Part shown: piece after piece, positions 16,131 through 24,965 of the stretch
Layout of the letters: each line of letters starts with the position of its first letter
Position numbering within the stretch: position 1 is the stretch's first letter
Assembly (NCBI GenBank): GCA_050247515.1
Contig: JBFWUB010000012.1
Span: forward strand, 70,675 to 134,674
Origin: RAM1 sp050247515
GTDB lineage: Bacteria; Pseudomonadota; Gammaproteobacteria; Burkholderiales; Burkholderiaceae_C
Reading direction: 5' to 3'
DNA: 64,000 bases
Notes under the pieces: generated by a model
Told to the model about the DNA's origin: nothing
The model's database searches: none
The model's input: only the letters and a program-made list of their open reading frames with translations
Position numbers and translations under genes: made by a program

Positions 16131-17345
16131 ATGACCCCCATTGCCCAAGCCGAACTGCAAGATGCCCCCGTGCTGGACATCGATCCGTACGCGATCGAGG
16201 TGCTGCGCGACCCTTACGCGTTCCATGAAGCCCTGCGCGAAGCCGGCCCTGTGGTGCTGATCAAGCCGCACGGCGTGTACGCCACCGGCCGGCATGCCGA
16301 GGCCAAAACCGTGCTCTCAGAGCATGCACGCTTCATCACCGGAGCGGGCATCGGGATCCAGGACATCCGCAAGCCCGGTGAATTCCGCATTCCCAGCCGC
16401 CTGCTGGAGGTCGACCCGCCGGACCACACCCAGGTGCGCGCGGCCGTCACGCGCGTGCTGTCGCCCATCGCCATCCGCCGTTTCAAGGAAGGCTTTGCGG
16501 AGAAAGCCGAGACACTGGTGCAAAAGCTGATCGACCTGCGCGAGTTTGACGGCGTGGAGCATTGCGTGGAGGCCTTTGTACTGGACGCCTTCCCCGCCGC
16601 CGTGGGTGTGCGCCTGCCGCGCATTGAGACACTGGCCATCGGCGAGATGCGCTTCAACCAGAGCGGCCCCAAAAACGAGCTGTACCACGCCGCCATGGCG
16701 CGGGCCCAGCCCTACCTGGAATGGTTTGAACAAACGGTGCACCGCGACGCCGTGCTGCCTGGCTCCATTGCCGAAATGCTGTTCCAGGCGGAGGACAAGG
16801 GTGAGTTCGACGCCGGAGTGGCCTCCAACATCGTGCGCAGCTTTGTGGGTGGGGGCACGGACTCGACCATCGCCGGCATGGGCTTTGCACTGCACCAGCT
16901 CGCGCGCAACCCGGACCAGTGGGCCCGTGTGCATGCCGACCCCGCCAAGGTGAAGGCAGCATTTGAAGAAGGCATCCGCCACGAGGCGCCCTTTCAGGTC
17001 ACCTACCGCACCACCGTGGCGTCAACAGACCTGTCGGGCATCCGCCTGGGCGCAGACATGAAGCTGGGGGTGTTCATCGGCGCGGCCAACCGCGACCCGC
17101 GGCACTGGCAGCAGCCCGATGTGTTTGACGTGGACCGCCCGCAACTGGCAGGCAACCACCTGGCCATGGGCACAGGCGCGCACGCCTGCATCGGCCAGAT
17201 GATTGCGCGCGGCGAGTCCGAAGCGCTGCTGGGCGCCATGGCACGGCGCATCAAATCCATTGAACTCACGGCCACGCCCAGCTACCGCCCCGTCAACCAG
17301 ATGCGCATGCTGGACAAGCTGCCGCTGCGCGTGACGCCGGCGTGA
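16131..17345 (+). CDS. Cytochrome P450 (CYP199-like)
   Basis: A 404-residue bacterial class I P450. It has the oxygen-activation helix GGGTDSTIAG near 241-250, the ExxR motif in EEGIRHEAP near 282 and the haem loop GTGAHACIGQMIAR near 349-362 with the proximal cysteine. The usual Phe seven residues before that Cys is Met. N-terminal DPYAIEVLRDPYAFHEALREAG resembles CYP199-type enzymes, which demethylate or hydroxylate para-substituted benzoates and similar ring carboxylates. It needs a ferredoxin, probably the one at 918-1241, and a reductase. It heads an operon with a CoA-transferase, a lyase and an MDR enzyme. Confidence 0.88.
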   Translation: MTPIAQAELQDAPVLDIDPYAIEVLRDPYAFHEALREAGPVVLIKPHGVYATGRHAEAKTVLSEHARFITGAGIGIQDIRKPGEFRIPSRLLEVDPPDHTQVRAAVTRVLSPIAIRRFKEGFAEKAETLVQKLIDLREFDGVEHCVEAFVLDAFPAAVGVRLPRIETLAIGEMRFNQSGPKNELYHAAMARAQPYLEWFEQTVHRDAVLPGSIAEMLFQAEDKGEFDAGVASNIVRSFVGGGTDSTIAGMGFALHQLARNPDQWARVHADPAKVKAAFEEGIRHEAPFQVTYRTTVASTDLSGIRLGADMKLGVFIGAANRDPRHWQQPDVFDVDRPQLAGNHLAMGTGAHACIGQMIARGESEALLGAMARRIKSIELTATPSYRPVNQMRMLDKLPLRVTPA

Positions 17346-18589
17346 TGGCGCCGCACCCGCCACTGCAGGACACCATGAACGCAACCGCCGCCGGCCCGCT
17401 GGCCGGCCTGAAAGTGCTGGAGATGGGCCAGCTGATCGCCGGCCCGTTTGCTGCCAAAACGCTCGCTGATTTTGGCGCCGACGTGGTCAAGATTGAGCCG
17501 CCGGGCGCGGGGGACCCGCTGCGCAAATGGCGTCTGCTCAAAGACGGCACCTCGGTGTGGTGGCAGGTGCAGTCGCGCAACAAGCGCTCGGTGGCGCTGG
17601 ACCTGCGCGACGCGGCGGCGCAAGACATCGTGCGCAAGCTGGCCGCCGAGGCCGACGTGCTGATCGAGAACTTCCGCCCCGGTGCCATGGAAGGCTGGGG
17701 CCTGGGGCCGGACGCACTGCAGGCGCTGAACCCGCGCCTGATCATGCTGCGCATCAGCGGCTACGGCCAGACCGGCCCCTACCGCGACCGCCCTGGCTTT
17801 GGCGTGGTGGCCGAGGCCATGAGCGGCCTGCGCCACCTGACAGCCGAGCCCGGCCGCGTGCCGGTGCGTGTGGGCGTGAGCATTGGCGACACACTAGCGT
17901 CGTTGCACGGCGTGATCGGCATCCTGATGGCGCTGCACCACCGCCACCGCGCGGGCGTGGGCCAGGTGATCGACGTGGCGCTCTACGAGGCGGTCTTCAA
18001 CTGCATGGAAAGCCTGCTGCCCGAGTACAGCGCGTTTGGCGCCGTGCGCGAACCCGCTGGCAGCGCGCTGCCCGGCATCGCCCCCAGCAATGCCTACCGC
18101 TGCCGCGACGGCGGCTACGCCCTGATCGCGGGCAATGGCGACAGCATCTTCAAGCGGCTGATGGCGGTCATCGACCGCACGGACTTGGGGCAAGACCCGG
18201 CGCTGGCAGACAACGCCGGCCGCGTGGCCCGCGTGGACGAGCTGGATGCCGCCATTGGCGCCTGGACGGCAGGGCGCGACACGGCCGACGTGCTGGCGGC
18301 GCTGGACGCGGCCTCTGTGCCGGCCGGGCGCATTTACTCGGTGGCCGACATTGCGGCCGATGCGCACTACCAGGCGCGCGGCATGCTGCAGACGGTGCGC
18401 ATGGACGACGGCAGCGACCTGGCTGTGCCGGGCTTTGTGCCCAAGCTGTCGCTGACCCCCGGCAGCCACCGCCGCAACGCGCCGGGCATAGGCCAGGACA
18501 CCGACGCTGTGCTGCGCGAGATCGGCCTGACACCCGCTCAGATTGACGCGCTCAAACGCCGGGGCGTGATCGCCGGGCCTGCCGCATGA
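17345..18589 (+). CDS. CaiB/BaiF family CoA-transferase
   Basis: A 414-residue class III CoA-transferase. Family signatures are GPLAGLKVLEMGQLIAGPF near 20, ADVVKIEPPGAGDPLR near 45, ENFRPGAMEGWGLG near 105 and the conserved Asp in SIGDTLASLHG near 180. These enzymes move CoA between carboxylic acids and activate a substrate without ATP. The ATG at 17345 overlaps the P450 stop; an internal ATG at 17375 with AGGA upstream is an equally plausible start. It is coupled to the downstream lyase gene by an ATGA overlap. Confidence 0.88.
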   Translation: MAPHPPLQDTMNATAAGPLAGLKVLEMGQLIAGPFAAKTLADFGADVVKIEPPGAGDPLRKWRLLKDGTSVWWQVQSRNKRSVALDLRDAAAQDIVRKLAAEADVLIENFRPGAMEGWGLGPDALQALNPRLIMLRISGYGQTGPYRDRPGFGVVAEAMSGLRHLTAEPGRVPVRVGVSIGDTLASLHGVIGILMALHHRHRAGVGQVIDVALYEAVFNCMESLLPEYSAFGAVREPAGSALPGIAPSNAYRCRDGGYALIAGNGDSIFKRLMAVIDRTDLGQDPALADNAGRVARVDELDAAIGAWTAGRDTADVLAALDAASVPAGRIYSVADIAADAHYQARGMLQTVRMDDGSDLAVPGFVPKLSLTPGSHRRNAPGIGQDTDAVLREIGLTPAQIDALKRRGVIAGPAA

Positions 18590-19503
18590 ACCGCATTTAC
18601 TTCAACGAGGTCGTCACGCGCGACGGCTTCCAGATGGAGCCGGTCTTCATTCCCACCGACACCAAGGTGGCGCTGGTGGATGCCTTGAGCGGCTGCGGCT
18701 ACGCCAAGATTGAGGTGACGTCCTTCACCTCGGCCAAGGCCATTCCCATGCTGCGCGACGCCGAAGAGGTCATGGGGCGAATCCGCCGGGTGCCGGGCGT
18801 GGAATATGCCGTGCTGGTGCCCAACCTGCGCGGCGCCGAGCGCGCGCTGGAGTCGCGCGCGGACGAGCTCAACCTGGTGATGTCTTGCTCGGAGTCGCAC
18901 AACCAGGCCAACCTGCGCATGAGCCGTGCGCAGAGCTTTGCGGCGTTGTCCGAGGTCACCCAGGTGGTGGCTGGCCGCGCGGCGATCAACGTATCGCTGT
19001 CCACCGCCTTTGGCTGCCCCATGGAAGGCGATGTGCCCGCGGCCACCGTGCTGGACCTGGCCCGGCGGTTTGCCGGCCTGGGTGTGCGCGGCATCACCGT
19101 GTGCGACACCACCGGCATGGCCCACCCGGTGCAGGTGCGAGCCCTGTGTGACGCCTTGCAGGCCGCCCTGCCCGCCAGCCTGCAGCTGACCCTGCACTTC
19201 CACAACACCCGCGGCATGGGGTTGGCCAATGTGCTGGCCGCCGTGCAGTCGGGCATCGTGCGGTTTGACGGCTCGCTGGGCGGGTTGGGCGGCTGCCCCT
19301 ATGCGCCGGGCGCCAGCGGCAACATCGCCAGCGAAGACGCCATCCACATGCTGCAGGTCATGGGGCATGCCACGGGGGTGGACCTGGAACGCCTGCTGGG
19401 CGTGGCACGCGGCCTGGGCGCCATCGTGGGGCACGACGTGCCGGCCCAGGTGACCCGCGCCGGGCCGGTATGGCAACTGCATCCGCCGCCGCAAGCGGCC
19501 TGA
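18586..19503 (+). CDS. Hydroxymethylglutaryl-CoA lyase family protein
   Basis: A 305-residue TIM-barrel lyase of the HMG-CoA lyase family. It has the metal/substrate motif RDGFQME near 11-17, IEVTSFTS near 44, the HxH metal ligands in LHFHNTRGMGLANV near 204 and the catalytic-cysteine loop GGCPYAPGASGN near 236-247. The family cleaves 3-hydroxy-3-methylglutaryl-CoA or similar tertiary hydroxyacyl-CoAs to acetyl-CoA plus a keto acid. RDGFQ replaces the usual RDGLQ. Its pairing with a CoA-transferase suggests activation followed by aldol-type cleavage of a branched hydroxy acid. Confidence 0.85.
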   Translation: MNRIYFNEVVTRDGFQMEPVFIPTDTKVALVDALSGCGYAKIEVTSFTSAKAIPMLRDAEEVMGRIRRVPGVEYAVLVPNLRGAERALESRADELNLVMSCSESHNQANLRMSRAQSFAALSEVTQVVAGRAAINVSLSTAFGCPMEGDVPAATVLDLARRFAGLGVRGITVCDTTGMAHPVQVRALCDALQAALPASLQLTLHFHNTRGMGLANVLAAVQSGIVRFDGSLGGLGGCPYAPGASGNIASEDAIHMLQVMGHATGVDLERLLGVARGLGAIVGHDVPAQVTRAGPVWQLHPPPQAA

Positions 19504-19522
19504 GACCTGAACAGAAAGAACC

Positions 19523-20512
19523 ATGCGCGCTGCCTATTACACCCGCCAGGGCCCCGCGCCCGAGGTATTCACCGTGGGCGAGCAGCCCACACCGCAGCCC
19601 GGCCCCGGTGAGGTGCGCGTGCGCCTGCGCTGGTCGGGCGTCAACCCGTCGGACTGGAAGACACGCAAGGGCGGCGGCGGGCGCCAGCTGATGGCGCCGC
19701 TGATCATTCCGCACAGCGACGGGGCAGGCGTGATTGACGCCGTGGGCGACGGCGTGGCCGCCTCACGCATCGGCGAGCGTGTGTGGATCTGGAACGGGCA
19801 ATGGAAGCGCCCCTTTGGCACGGCAGCGCAGTGGATTGCGCTGCCCTCGGCCCAGGCGGTGAAACTGCCCGACGGCGTGGACGAAGAGGCAGGCGCCTGC
19901 CTGGGCATCCCGGCCTTCACGGCGATGCAGGCGGTGCGCCTGGCGGCGCCACACCCGGGCTCAACCGTGCTGGTTGCGGGCGGCGCGGGATCGGTCGGGC
20001 ACTATGCCATCCAGATGGCCAAAGCGCGTGGCGCCACGGTGATCGCCAGCGCCAGCACGCCGGCCAAGGCTCAGCACGCGTGCGACGCCGGTGCGGACCA
20101 TGTGTTTGACTACCGCGCAGGTGACTTCGCCACCCAGGTGCGCGCGGCCACCGGCGGCGCAGGGGTGGACACCGTGATCGAGGTGAACCTCACCGCCAAT
20201 GCGGCGCAGTACCCCGGCGTGCTGAAAGCCCATGGCCAGGTCATCATCTACGGCATCACGGGCGCCGAGGCCACGCTGCCCGCGCTGTGGCTCATGCAGG
20301 GCAGCATTGCGCTGAAGTTCTTCATGATCTATGACATCCCGGCCGCCGACCGCGCGGCTGCGCTGGCCGAGCTGGACGCCCTGCTGCGCACGCAGCGGCT
20401 GCGCCACACCGTCGCGCAGCGCCTGCCGCTGGCCGAAATCGCACAGGCGCACGACATCGTGGAGCGCGGCGAGGTCATGGGGCATGTGCTGCTGGACCTG
20501 GACGACGCGTAA
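19523..20512 (+). CDS. MDR-family NADPH:quinone reductase-like oxidoreductase
   Basis: A 329-residue zinc-free medium-chain dehydrogenase/reductase. The catalytic domain opens MRAAYYTRQGPAPEVF, the Rossmann motif AGGAGSVGHYAIQMAK lies near 152-167 and the quinone-reductase-like YGITGAE near 250. Such enzymes reduce enones or quinones with NADPH. No cysteine cluster for structural zinc is visible. It is the last gene of the P450 operon, 20 bases after the lyase, with only a weak purine-rich ribosome site. Confidence 0.85.
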   Translation: MRAAYYTRQGPAPEVFTVGEQPTPQPGPGEVRVRLRWSGVNPSDWKTRKGGGGRQLMAPLIIPHSDGAGVIDAVGDGVAASRIGERVWIWNGQWKRPFGTAAQWIALPSAQAVKLPDGVDEEAGACLGIPAFTAMQAVRLAAPHPGSTVLVAGGAGSVGHYAIQMAKARGATVIASASTPAKAQHACDAGADHVFDYRAGDFATQVRAATGGAGVDTVIEVNLTANAAQYPGVLKAHGQVIIYGITGAEATLPALWLMQGSIALKFFMIYDIPAADRAAALAELDALLRTQRLRHTVAQRLPLAEIAQAHDIVERGEVMGHVLLDLDDA

Positions 20513-20585
20513 ATCCGCCTGCGGTATCGCCCGTTTCTTGACGCAGGTCAAGGATATGGATTCCTCAAATCTGGATCATACATAA

Positions 20586-20599
20586 ACCGACACGTCGGT
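20586..20599. promoter_or_regulatory. TetR-type operator A (ACCGAC-AC-GTCGGT)
   Basis: A perfect six-base inverted repeat with a 2-base spacer, set in AT-rich flanks (ATAA on the left, CTATGTATTAA on the right), 32-45 bases upstream of the Rieske oxygenase ATG. It is one of seven matching palindromes found only in front of units of the 20.5-62 kb block. This is the most symmetric copy. Confidence 0.75.
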
Positions 20600-20630
20600 C
20601 TATGTATTAATTCAACCGCGAGGGATACGC

Positions 20631-21905
20631 ATGACTGAGGCAACCATTTCACCACCCGCGCACCGCCAGGACTGGGCGCACCTGATCCAGGCCGAGCAGG
20701 TGCACGGCTCGATCTACACCGACCCCGCCATCTACCAGGAAGAGCTGCGCAAGATCTGGCAGCGCACCTGGGTGTACGTGGGCCACGAGAGCGAAATACC
20801 CAACCCCCACGACTTCATCATGAAGTCCATTGGCCCCGACCCGGTGCTGATGACGCGCGACAAGGACGGCCAGGTGCACCTGCTGCACAACCGCTGCCCG
20901 CACCGCGGCAACCAGGTCTGCGAAAAGCACCGCGGCAACCAGAAAAGCTTTACCTGCAACTACCACGGCTGGAATTTCGGCATTGACGGCAGCCTGCGCG
21001 GCTACCCTTTCCCGTCCGGCTACGCGCAGGACAAACGCAAGGAACTGGGCCTGGGCAAGGTGGCGCGCGTGGGCATTTACCGCGGCTTTGTGTTTGGCTC
21101 CATGGCGGCCGAGGGCCCCACGCTGGAGGAACACCTGGGCGGCGCCAAAGAGGCGATTGACAACCTGTGCAGCAACTCGCCCGAGGGTGAGGTCGAGGTG
21201 ACATCGGGCTTTTTGCAGCACAAGGTGATGGCCAACTGGAAGTTCGTGATGGAGAACGAGACCGATGGCTACCACCCGGCCTTTGTGCATGCCTCGATTT
21301 TCGACGTGGCCGAAAGCCAGATCGGCACGCTGTACGCCGACACCTCCACAGCCGTGACGCGCTACTTTGGCAACGGCCACAGCGAGGTAGACCTGCGCCC
21401 GGAGTTTCGCAAGCGCGGCGAGCCGCTGTCGTGGTTTGGCACCACACCGCAGAAGCTGCCCGATTACGTGGAAAAGATGAATGCCGCCTACGGCGCGGAT
21501 CAGGCCCGCAAGATCATGATCGACGGCACGCCGCACATCATGATCTTTCCGAACCTGTTCATTGCCGAGATCCAGATGTTCGCCATCCAGCCGCTGTCTG
21601 TGGGCGAGACCGTGCAGCATGTGACGGCGCTGCAGTTCAAGGGCGCGCCCGACTTCAACCGCCGCCTGCGCCAGCAGACCATGGGCTCGGTGGGGCCGGC
21701 CGGCTTTCTGCTGGCGGACGACGCTGAAATGTACGAACGCTCGCACCGCGGCGTGCAGGAGAAAACCCCCGAATGGGTGTACCTGGGCCGGGGCAGCCAC
21801 CGCGAACGCACCGACGAACACGGCTACCGCATCGGTCACGCCACCGACGACCTGTGCTCGCGTGGCATGTGGCAACACTACCGTTCACTGATGGAGGCCG
21901 CGTGA
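20631..21905 (+). CDS. Rieske aromatic ring-hydroxylating oxygenase, alpha subunit (copy 1)
   Basis: A 424-residue catalytic subunit. The Rieske [2Fe-2S] ligands are C89, H91, C109 and H112 (C-x-H-x17-C-x2-H). The mononuclear iron site follows in ENETDGYHPAFVH near 206-218 (D-x2-H-x4-H) with a distal acidic ligand. It dihydroxylates or hydroxylates a ring using electrons from a ferredoxin. A close paralogue lies at 58153-59442, and both share VHGS.YTDPAIYQEEL starts. The beta subunit follows with overlapping stop/start (TGATG). The first gene after operator A, it is clearly TetR-regulated by position. Confidence 0.93.
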   Translation: MTEATISPPAHRQDWAHLIQAEQVHGSIYTDPAIYQEELRKIWQRTWVYVGHESEIPNPHDFIMKSIGPDPVLMTRDKDGQVHLLHNRCPHRGNQVCEKHRGNQKSFTCNYHGWNFGIDGSLRGYPFPSGYAQDKRKELGLGKVARVGIYRGFVFGSMAAEGPTLEEHLGGAKEAIDNLCSNSPEGEVEVTSGFLQHKVMANWKFVMENETDGYHPAFVHASIFDVAESQIGTLYADTSTAVTRYFGNGHSEVDLRPEFRKRGEPLSWFGTTPQKLPDYVEKMNAAYGADQARKIMIDGTPHIMIFPNLFIAEIQMFAIQPLSVGETVQHVTALQFKGAPDFNRRLRQQTMGSVGPAGFLLADDAEMYERSHRGVQEKTPEWVYLGRGSHRERTDEHGYRIGHATDDLCSRGMWQHYRSLMEAA

Positions 21906-22417
21906 TGGGTGCCGCTGACCGACTGATAACCACCGGCCTGGACGAACTCGTGCGCTACCACGGGATCACCCAGTTTCTTTACCTGGAGGCCCGTCTGCAG
22001 GACGAGCACCGCTTCCAGGACTGGGAGGCCCTGTGGACCGACGACGCCGTGTACTGGGTCCCCGCCAACGGCGAGGACACCGACCCCGAGCGCGACATGT
22101 CCATCCTCTATGACAACCGCTCGCGCATCGGCCTGCGCATCCGCCAGTTCCTGACCGGCAAACGCTACAGCCAGATGCCCGTGTCGCGCCTGCGCCGCGT
22201 GATCGGCAACATCGAGGTGCTGGGCGACGAGCCCGGCGGTACGCGGGTGACGGCCAACATGCTGCTGTATGAATCGCACCGGCGCGGCCAGATCATGTGG
22301 GCCGCCCGCAATGAATACCTGCTGCGCCAGGTGGACGGCCAGTGGCGCCTGGTGTTCAAGAAGGTGGCGCTGGTGAACAACGACGCTGCGCTGACCACCA
22401 TGGCGTTCCTGATGTAA
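21905..22417 (+). CDS. Ring-hydroxylating oxygenase, beta subunit (copy 1)
   Basis: A 170-residue NTF2-like small subunit with the family sequence EARLQDEHRFQDWEALWTDDAVYWVPAN near 30-57 and SRLRRVIGNIEVL near 98. Beta subunits give structural support to the alpha3beta3 hexamer. The ATG at 21905 shares a base with the alpha stop; longer frames upstream are unlike the family. The gene ends convergently with the enoyl-CoA hydratase-like gene, 18 bases away. Confidence 0.92.
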   Translation: MGAADRLITTGLDELVRYHGITQFLYLEARLQDEHRFQDWEALWTDDAVYWVPANGEDTDPERDMSILYDNRSRIGLRIRQFLTGKRYSQMPVSRLRRVIGNIEVLGDEPGGTRVTANMLLYESHRRGQIMWAARNEYLLRQVDGQWRLVFKKVALVNNDAALTTMAFLM

Positions 22418-22419
22418 AC

Positions 22420-22446
22420 GCGGCCTGGCGACAGGCTAGCGGCCGC
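22420..22446. terminator. Possible bidirectional hairpin between convergent genes
   Basis: A nested hairpin GCCTG-GCGA-CAGGC (22423-22436) lies inside an outer GCGGCC/GGCCGC pair, between the convergent beta-subunit and hydratase genes. There is no T-tract on either strand, so termination is only a possibility. Confidence 0.3.
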
Positions 22447-23248
22447 GAAAGACCGGCTTGCGGCGTTCGACGAACGCACGCACGCCTTCGGCAAAACTGT
22501 CGCCGTCGATCAGCACCGCCTGGCGCTCACGTTCCAGCCTGAGTTGTTGGGGCAAGGTGTTGGTCTCGGCCGCGTCCAGCAAGGCGCGGGTTTCGGCAAT
22601 GGCGTGGGCAGGCAGCGCGGCCAGGCGCTTTGCGATCTGCAGCGCTTCGGCCTGCAAATCCGCGTCGGCCACGCAGGCCCAGATCATTCCCCACTGCGCG
22701 GCCTTTTCTGCCGGCAGCTTTTCGCCCAGCAGCGCCAGTGCCGCGGCGCGCGCGCGCCCCACGCTGCGCTGCAGCGCCCAGACAGATCCCATGTCGGGCA
22801 CGATGCCCAGCGCCGGCACAAACGGCAGGTAGAAAATGGCCGATTGCGCGGCAATGACGACATCACCTGCCAGCGCAATGCCAAAGCCTCCACCTGCGGC
22901 GGCGCCATTGACCGCGCACACCACCGGTACCGGCATCGTGGCCAGGCCCAGCACAATGGGGTTGCCCGTGGCTTCCATCATGTCGCCCACGTAGCTGCCC
23001 AGCGATTGCCCGGCTGGCAGGGTGGCCGCGCGCTGGCTGAAGTCTTTCAGGTCTGCGCCTACGCAGAAGCCGCGCCCGCGCGCGGTCAGCAGCATCGCGC
23101 GAACTGACGTATCTCCACGAATGCGTTCCATCGCGTCCAGCAGGCCGGCCTGCAACGATTCAGACAGCGGGTTCATGCGCTCGCCTTCATTGAGCGTGAC
23201 CACCGCCACGCTGTCAACGACTTCATAAAGCACTGAGGCAGGGTTCAT
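22436..23248 (-). CDS. Enoyl-CoA hydratase/isomerase family protein (PaaG-like)
   Basis: A 270-residue crotonase-fold protein. The oxyanion-hole sequences are GRGFCVGADLKDF near 58 and NGAAAGGGFGIALAGD near 105. The two glutamates of classical hydratase are absent: the CEL position reads GFG, and the GQPE position reads FVPALGIVPDMG, as in PaaG-type isomerases. Double-bond isomerisation or another crotonase reaction is therefore more likely than plain hydration. The start overlaps the DUF2889 stop (ATGA). It is the last gene of the five-gene leftward acyl-CoA dehydrogenase operon. Confidence 0.87.
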   Translation of the reverse strand: MNPASVLYEVVDSVAVVTLNEGERMNPLSESLQAGLLDAMERIRGDTSVRAMLLTARGRGFCVGADLKDFSQRAATLPAGQSLGSYVGDMMEATGNPIVLGLATMPVPVVCAVNGAAAGGGFGIALAGDVVIAAQSAIFYLPFVPALGIVPDMGSVWALQRSVGRARAAALALLGEKLPAEKAAQWGMIWACVADADLQAEALQIAKRLAALPAHAIAETRALLDAAETNTLPQQLRLERERQAVLIDGDSFAEGVRAFVERRKPVFRGR

Positions 23249-23802
23249 GAGGCGGCTTCCTTCTGGTGCTGGGGGAAGTAGGTGCGCACGATGTGTCCGT
23301 CCAGCCGCAGCGCGTGGCACCCGCCCAGGGGCGAGGTGCGCTGCTGGCTGCCCTTCTCGTCCACCGTATCGAAGTCCCCGTCTGCCCACATCACCTGAAA
23401 GGCGGTGCTGGCCATGGGCGGCAACAGCTCCGTCATGTGCGAGCAACCCAGCGTACCGCGAAACAGGCGCTTGACCTCGCGCGTGAAGCCGGGCTCGATG
23501 CGCAGGCCGATGAGCTTGCGGTAGCCGGCTTCGACTTCCATGCAGTCAGGATAGGGGGTGTGTTCGCTCCAGGCGTTGGCGTCCACTATGCGGCGCTCCC
23601 GGTCGATCGTCAGGCGCACGCGCATCTGGTGGATCGGGTCGCCCGGCGCCAGGGCTTTGTTGACCAGCTGCAACGGCACCGGCTTGGTGTCGATCAGCAG
23701 GCCTTCAATATCGATGAGTCCGTCGTCGCGTAGAAAGCCTTCGCAGCTGATGCGGCGCAGGTGCAAGGGTCGACGTGCTGCAGGCGGCGTTGCCATGCTC
23801 AT
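23245..23802 (-). CDS. DUF2889 family protein
   Basis: A 185-residue soluble protein matching the DUF2889 family: LHLRRISCEGFLRDDGLIDIEG near 13-34, DPIHQMRVRLTID near 55, and LGCSHMTELLPPMAS near 117. The biochemical role of the family is unknown, though it recurs beside acyl-CoA metabolism and CoA-transferase genes. Conserved Cys/His residues in LGCSHM could bind a metal or be catalytic, but that is a guess. It overlaps both neighbours by four bases within the operon. Confidence 0.75.
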   Translation of the reverse strand: MSMATPPAARRPLHLRRISCEGFLRDDGLIDIEGLLIDTKPVPLQLVNKALAPGDPIHQMRVRLTIDRERRIVDANAWSEHTPYPDCMEVEAGYRKLIGLRIEPGFTREVKRLFRGTLGCSHMTELLPPMASTAFQVMWADGDFDTVDEKGSQQRTSPLGGCHALRLDGHIVRTYFPQHQKEAAS

Positions 23803-24962
23803 GCGCCGATCTCCAGATGGGCCACACCGGCGGCTATCAGCGCGTCGATTTCACCTGCGGACAAACCGGCGCGTGCCAGCAGTTCAGTCGTGTGTTCGCC
23901 CGTGCGCGGCGCCTGGTCCGGCAAGTCGGATGGCGTGCGGTCAAACCGCGGCGCCGGTGCAGGCTGCACCACACCGCCCTGGCTCACAAAGGTGCCGCGG
24001 GCGGCATTGTGGGGGTGACCGGCGGCTTCGGTCATGGACAGCACCGGTGCGAAGCAGGCGTCCGTGCCCTCCAGTATTTCGCACCACTGGTCGCGGGTGC
24101 GCGTGCGGAACACGGCCGCCAGCTTCTCGCGCAGCGCAGGCCATTCGCCCTGCTCCCACTGTTGCTGGAAATGCGCGTCGCTGATGCCGCACAGCGCCAG
24201 CAACTGGCTGTAAAACTGCGGCTCGATGGCGCCCACCGAGACGTGCTTGCCGTCCAGGCACGCATAGGTACCGTAGAAATGCGCCGCGCCATCCAGGAAA
24301 TTGCTCTCACGCGCGTCAGTCCAGAAGCCCTTGGCCATCAGGCCGTACTGGGCCGCCATCAGCAGCGCCGCGCCATCGGTCATGGCGGCGTCCACCACCT
24401 GGCCTTCGCCGCTGTGTTGCGCACGGTTCACAGCCGCCAGCACGCCCATGGCCAGCAGCATGCCGCCGCCGCCGTAGTCGCCCACCAGATTCAATGGCGG
24501 CAGCGGCTGCGCCGCCGTGCCGATGGCGTGCAATGCGCCCGACAGCGACACATAGTTGATGTCATGCCCCGCTGTTTGCGCCAGCGGGCCGGTCTGGCCC
24601 CAGCCCGTCATACGGCCATAGACCAACTTCGGGTTGCGCGCATGGCACTGCGCCGGACCCAGGCCCAGTTTCTCGGCCACGCCGGGGCGAAAGCCCTCGA
24701 CCAGGATGTCGGCGGTTTCCACCAGCCGCAGCACGGCGTCTACCGCACGGGGGTCCTTCATGTTGAGCGACAGCGACTGCCGGCCGCGATCGACCACACT
24801 GTCGTTGCGCATCAGCGCTTCGAGCCCACCGCGCGCCGGGGTTGGTGGACGGTCGATGCGGATCACGCGTGCGCCCATGTCTGCCAGCAGCATGCAGGCA
24901 AACGGCCCCGGGCCGATACCGGCCAGTTCGATGACGGTGAGGTGCGAAAGCGGTCCGGGCAT
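23799..24962 (-). CDS. Alpha-methylacyl-CoA racemase-like CaiB/BaiF protein
   Basis: A 387-residue family III CoA-transferase fold protein closer to alpha-methylacyl-CoA racemase than to transferases. It has IELAGIGPGPFACMLLADMGA near 11-31 and the racemase catalytic pair H133 (AGHDINYVSLSG) and D162 (LVGDYGGGGM). The enzyme would epimerise a 2-methyl-branched acyl-CoA so that a stereospecific acyl-CoA dehydrogenase can act. That fits the dehydrogenase two genes upstream and points to a methyl-branched intermediate. Confidence 0.87.
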   Translation of the reverse strand: MPGPLSHLTVIELAGIGPGPFACMLLADMGARVIRIDRPPTPARGGLEALMRNDSVVDRGRQSLSLNMKDPRAVDAVLRLVETADILVEGFRPGVAEKLGLGPAQCHARNPKLVYGRMTGWGQTGPLAQTAGHDINYVSLSGALHAIGTAAQPLPPLNLVGDYGGGGMLLAMGVLAAVNRAQHSGEGQVVDAAMTDGAALLMAAQYGLMAKGFWTDARESNFLDGAAHFYGTYACLDGKHVSVGAIEPQFYSQLLALCGISDAHFQQQWEQGEWPALREKLAAVFRTRTRDQWCEILEGTDACFAPVLSMTEAAGHPHNAARGTFVSQGGVVQPAPAPRFDRTPSDLPDQAPRTGEHTTELLARAGLSAGEIDALIAAGVAHLEIGA

Positions 24963-24965
24963 CTG

